DNA from: Treponema sp.
GTDB lineage: Bacteria; Spirochaetota; Spirochaetia; Treponematales; Breznakiellaceae
Direction of reading: 5' to 3'
Assembly: GCA_031289935.1 (NCBI GenBank)
Contig: JAITON010000006.1
Location: 1-7,317 of the forward strand
Length of the DNA: 7,317 nt
A program made the translations under genes and the position numbers. A model generated the notes under the pieces. It did not search any database, was not told the origin of the DNA, and worked only from the letters and a program-made list of their open reading frames with translations. Positions 5,401-7,317 of this stretch are shown here, in pieces (position 1 is the stretch's first letter; each line of letters opens with the position of its first letter).

Positions 5401-7069
5401 AATAGCTCGCCAATATACCCAGGAGACGTTCCCTGCCGATGGTCCGCAGGAAATTCGCCAGCCTGGGCCCCTGGTCCTTGCCGATGAGGGCCTGGTAGGC
5501 CGCCCTGAAAAGGGCCTTAGCTTCCAGCCCGCTGTCTGCGGCCGCCTGGTAGATGGCTTCGGCGCAGGACTTGTCGTCGGGGAAGTCCTCGATACGGGCC
5601 GCCACCTGGTCCCGCAGGGCCCGGACCCCCGCAGCCTCGGCCGCCGGTAACCCGGCTGCCGGTAACCCGGCTGCCGGCCGGAGCCGGAAGCGGAACTCCC
5701 CGGGGGCGCATTCCCCGGCCCAGTATTTGGCCCGTTCGGCCCGGGCGCGGAGCGCCGGGATCTGCTCTGCGCTTGCGCCAGCGCTGGGGCCGAGCCCGGC
5801 GCCGGCTTCGAGCCCGGCCCCGGCACTGATGCCGGCCAGGGTCTTGTCAATATCACCGTCCTGGATTTGGATCAGGTTGCAGAGATGCCGGAAGGGAACC
5901 TGAAAGGGCATGACCTGAGGCAGCCTGGTCCGGCCCGCCTCATCGGTGGCGGCCTGGGAAAGCTCGTAGATCCGCCGTTCCCGGCGATAGGCCGCCTCGT
6001 CTTTGGCCGCCTCGGCCCCCCAGGCGATCCGCTCGGTGCGGTCGTAGTCTTCATATAGCTTGATCACATCCAGGTCAAAGGAGATGGTGAACTCTGTGTT
6101 GGGCCGGGTCCCGGCAAAGAGATAACGGACCAGTTCAGGGGTGTAGACCCGGAGCAGGTCTTCCAGGGTAACCACCTTGCCGGCGGAACTGGACATCCTC
6201 CCCGCCGAGCCCTTGATGCCGATAAAGTCGTAGCGAAAGCTCACGGGGGCCTCCCAGCCGTAGACCTCCCGGGACACCTGCCGGGCCGTGTCGAAACTGC
6301 CTCCCTGGCTATGATGGTCCTTACCGGCGGGCTCAAAATCCACCTTTTCGTAGGCCCAGCGCATGGGCCAGTCCACCCGCCAGCCGAGCTTGACCCCCGG
6401 CGCGTTGCGGAGGTCTGTAGTCTCCCGGTGGCCGCAGGCCGTACAATGGTAACCTAAACCCCATTCGCCGTCCCAGCCGTCGATTTCGGTCTCGTCCCGG
6501 TTGCAGGCCCCGCAGAACACGCTTACGGGCCACCATTCACCCTGGATCTTGTGCTCTTCGTCCCGGAATGTATCAAGGATCCCCTTAAGGGCTTCCCGGT
6601 TTTCCAGGGCCTTGCGGATACCCAGCGCGTAGGTCGAGGCCCGGTACTTCTGCGCCTGGTAGAGATATTCCGGTTCTATCCCCACGAGGGGCAGCATGGT
6701 CTCCACATCCCGCTCGTGATGCCGGGCGTAGCTCTCGTCGCGCTCCCAAGGGTCGGGTACCATGGTGATGGGAAACCGGAGATATGCCGCCAGTTCCTCC
6801 TGCCGGGGCATGTTGAGCGGCACCTTGCGGAACACATCGTAATCGTCCCAGGAATAGATAAAGCGGACCTCTTTGCCTAAATCCCGCAGAGAGCGGACCA
6901 CCAGGTCCACCGAGATGATCTCCCGGAAATTGCCGATATGGACCGTCCCCGAGGGGGTAATCCCCGACGCGCAGGTATAGCGGGCCTTTTCGCCCCGCTC
7001 CCAAAGGATCTTCGCCGCCGTTTCGTCCGCCCAATGGGCCCCCGCTTGCAATGCATCAATCTTCACCAT
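5399..7069 (-). CDS. lysK: Lysyl-tRNA synthetase, class I
   Basis: This 556-residue enzyme charges tRNA-Lys with lysine in the cytoplasm and is the class I form found in archaea, spirochaetes and some alphaproteobacteria, unrelated to the usual bacterial class II LysS. Visible marks are the HIGN signature at 44-47 in ITPSGTVHIGNF, YSWDDYDVFRKVP at 72-84, a zinc ribbon with C186/C189 and C209/C212, the nucleotide-binding GGSFD at 256-260, and the KMSKS-equivalent GRMSSSAGK at 290-298 (Arg where the first Lys would be). The C-terminal third is the helical anticodon-binding region. The N-terminal wording is of spirochaete type. The protein is about 30 residues longer than Treponema and Borrelia relatives as I recall them, which is explained by two low-complexity tandem insertions (residues 416-427 and 465-477). 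It is the first gene of the lysK-murJ unit. Confidence 0.96.
   Translation of the reverse strand: MVKIDALQAGAHWADETAAKILWERGEKARYTCASGITPSGTVHIGNFREIISVDLVVRSLRDLGKEVRFIYSWDDYDVFRKVPLNMPRQEELAAYLRFPITMVPDPWERDESYARHHERDVETMLPLVGIEPEYLYQAQKYRASTYALGIRKALENREALKGILDTFRDEEHKIQGEWWPVSVFCGACNRDETEIDGWDGEWGLGYHCTACGHRETTDLRNAPGVKLGWRVDWPMRWAYEKVDFEPAGKDHHSQGGSFDTARQVSREVYGWEAPVSFRYDFIGIKGSAGRMSSSAGKVVTLEDLLRVYTPELVRYLFAGTRPNTEFTISFDLDVIKLYEDYDRTERIAWGAEAAKDEAAYRRERRIYELSQAATDEAGRTRLPQVMPFQVPFRHLCNLIQIQDGDIDKTLAGISAGAGLEAGAGLGPSAGASAEQIPALRARAERAKYWAGECAPGEFRFRLRPAAGLPAAGLPAAEAAGVRALRDQVAARIEDFPDDKSCAEAIYQAAADSGLEAKALFRAAYQALIGKDQGPRLANFLRTIGRERLLGILASY
5648..5677 (-). repeat. Perfect 15-bp tandem duplication inside lysK (PAAGL x2)
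   Basis: Positions 5648-5662 and 5663-5677 are identical 15-base units (CCGGCAGCCGGGTTA on the coding strand) encoding PAAGL twice at residues 465-474, followed by a diverged PAA. The perfect identity points to a recent duplication within the anticodon-binding region. Confidence 0.9.
5789..5824 (-). repeat. 18-bp tandem duplication inside lysK (AGAGLE/AGAGLG)
   Basis: Two 18-base units encode AGAGLE (416-421) and AGAGLG (422-427), within a longer Gly/Ala/Ser-rich stretch running to about residue 434. The units differ at three bases. This looks like a flexible loop inserted between helices of the tRNA-binding region. Confidence 0.8.
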
Positions 7070-7084
7070 AGGCTGATGATTATA
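7070..7084 (-). promoter_or_regulatory. Predicted -10 box of the lysK unit, nearly leaderless
   Basis: TATAAT (7079-7084, perfect consensus) lies only nine bases, CATCAGCCT, from the lysK ATG, so the expected 5' untranslated region is about 1-3 nt. No ribosome binding site precedes the ATG. No good -35 hexamer is seen at 16-18 nt spacing: that position falls in the centre of the palindrome at 7095-7118, which hints at activator or alternative control. Confidence 0.55.
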
Positions 7085-7094
7085 CCCGAACGCG

Positions 7095-7118
7095 CGCCAT
7101 CCGGCTAGCCGGATGGCG
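7095..7118. repeat. Perfect 24-bp palindrome upstream of lysK
   Basis: The half site CGCCATCCGGCT is followed at once by its exact reverse complement, with no loop. Its centre covers the place where a -35 box for lysK would lie. The right half recurs at 2316-2330. It may be a dimeric repressor or activator site, or a member of a dispersed palindromic repeat family. Confidence 0.85.
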
Positions 7119-7143
7119 GTGTAGTTTGCGCTGCAAACTACAC
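7119..7143. repeat. Inverted repeat, 11-bp perfect arms with 3-nt loop
   Basis: GTGTAGTTTGC (7119-7129) and GCAAACTACAC (7133-7143) pair perfectly around the loop GCT. The repeat abuts the 24-bp palindrome with no gap. On neither strand is it followed by a T-run, so it is a hairpin element rather than a typical intrinsic terminator, although it could limit read-through from the gene ending at 7201. Confidence 0.8.
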
Positions 7144-7153
7144 TATTAGACCA

Positions 7154-7178
7154 GGGCGTGCGCCCCGGCTAGGCCGGG
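7154..7178. repeat. Two overlapping GC-rich hairpins downstream of the rpn-like gene
   Basis: GGGCG-tg-CGCCC (7154-7165) and CCCGGC-tag-GCCGGG (7164-7178) are both perfect inverted repeats, and they share two bases so only one can form fully at a time in RNA. They lie 22-47 bases beyond the stop codon at 7201. A terminator role is possible, but no T-run follows. Confidence 0.6.
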
Positions 7179-7200
7179 ACCGGGTCATCGAGAGGCAACG

Positions 7201-7317
7201 CTATTTGCCCGTAAGCTGGGTAATGGTCTGGGTATCCAGACCGGTGATTTCACTGATGACCGTAAGCGGCAAACCTTTGTCGAAGGCCTTGCGGGCGACT
7301 TCCGCCCGGCCTTCTGT
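7201..7317 (-). CDS. C-terminal fragment of a probable Rpn/PD-(D/E)XK family nuclease-transposase (cut by window edge)
   Basis: The last 38 codons of a gene entering from the right edge, ending in TAG at 7201-7203. The peptide begins TEGRAEVARKAF and continues GLPLTVISEITGLD, ending in TQLTGK. This basic helix followed by a helix-turn-helix-like 'GL..e.Is.iTGL....I..L' pattern is typical of the C-terminus of Rpn family (recombination-promoting nuclease / putative transposase) proteins, which are abundant in spirochaetes and often present in many copies per genome. The nuclease domain itself lies outside the window, so whether the gene is intact cannot be seen. Any protein with this short C-terminal helix pair is an alternative. 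Confidence 0.6.
   Translation of the reverse strand, partial: TEGRAEVARKAFDKGLPLTVISEITGLDTQTITQLTGK

Noticed and set aside
5389..5856. N-terminal extension of the coiled-coil gene (313-codon open frame in total).
   Set aside because: The extension overlaps lysK in another frame, has Pro/Arg/Gly-rich shadow composition, and the true start has an AGGAG site at the right distance.
7085..7200. T-box or other riboswitch controlling lysK.
   Set aside because: The predicted transcript starts at or next to the ATG, leaving no leader. None of the T-box conserved segments is visible.

Overview
The window is GC-rich and compactly coded, with every gene on the minus strand. It most likely comes from a spirochaete. 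The main clue is a class I lysyl-tRNA synthetase (lysK) of the Treponema/Borrelia type, with a zinc ribbon and the N-terminal wording typical of those proteins. A possible Rpn-type nuclease/transposase remnant next to it fits as well. The GC content is higher than in well-known termite-gut treponemes, so I do not name a genus.

Layout, in the direction of transcription (right to left). (1) 7317-7201: the last 38 codons of a gene that enters from the right edge, probably an Rpn/PD-(D/E)XK family nuclease-transposase. (2) 7200-7070: a 131-bp intergenic region packed with abutting inverted repeats, ending in a consensus TATAAT box that almost touches the lysK start codon. (3) 7069-4082 and on to 2444: a tight unit of lysK, a 157-residue coiled-coil protein of unknown function, a glycerophosphodiester phosphodiesterase, and the lipid II flippase murJ. 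Its junctions are a 10-nt gap with a good ribosome binding site, an ATGA overlap, and a zero-gap TAA|ATG. (4) 2443-2268: a 176-bp intergenic region with a tandem repeat of about 45 bp, a degenerate copy of the lysK palindrome, and a promoter whose -10 box lies 7 nt from an ATG. (5) 2267-1 and off the left edge: two adjacent genes for the subunits of a flavin-based electron-bifurcating ferredoxin:NADP+ transhydrogenase (NfnAB, also called sulfide dehydrogenase SudBA). The large subunit probably lacks only its last few tens of residues.

The lysK-murJ unit combines translation, lipid turnover and cell-wall precursor export. NfnAB would balance NADH, NADPH and ferredoxin in an anaerobic, fermentative or acetogenic metabolism. 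No stretch longer than 300 bases lacks a gene.

Three signals stand out. Both recognisable promoters are placed so that transcripts would be leaderless or nearly so. Short GC-rich tandem repeats are built in frame into several housekeeping proteins (MurJ N-terminus, two sites in LysK, GDPD N-terminus). A palindromic element with a GCTAGCCGGATGGCG core occurs in both intergenic regions.
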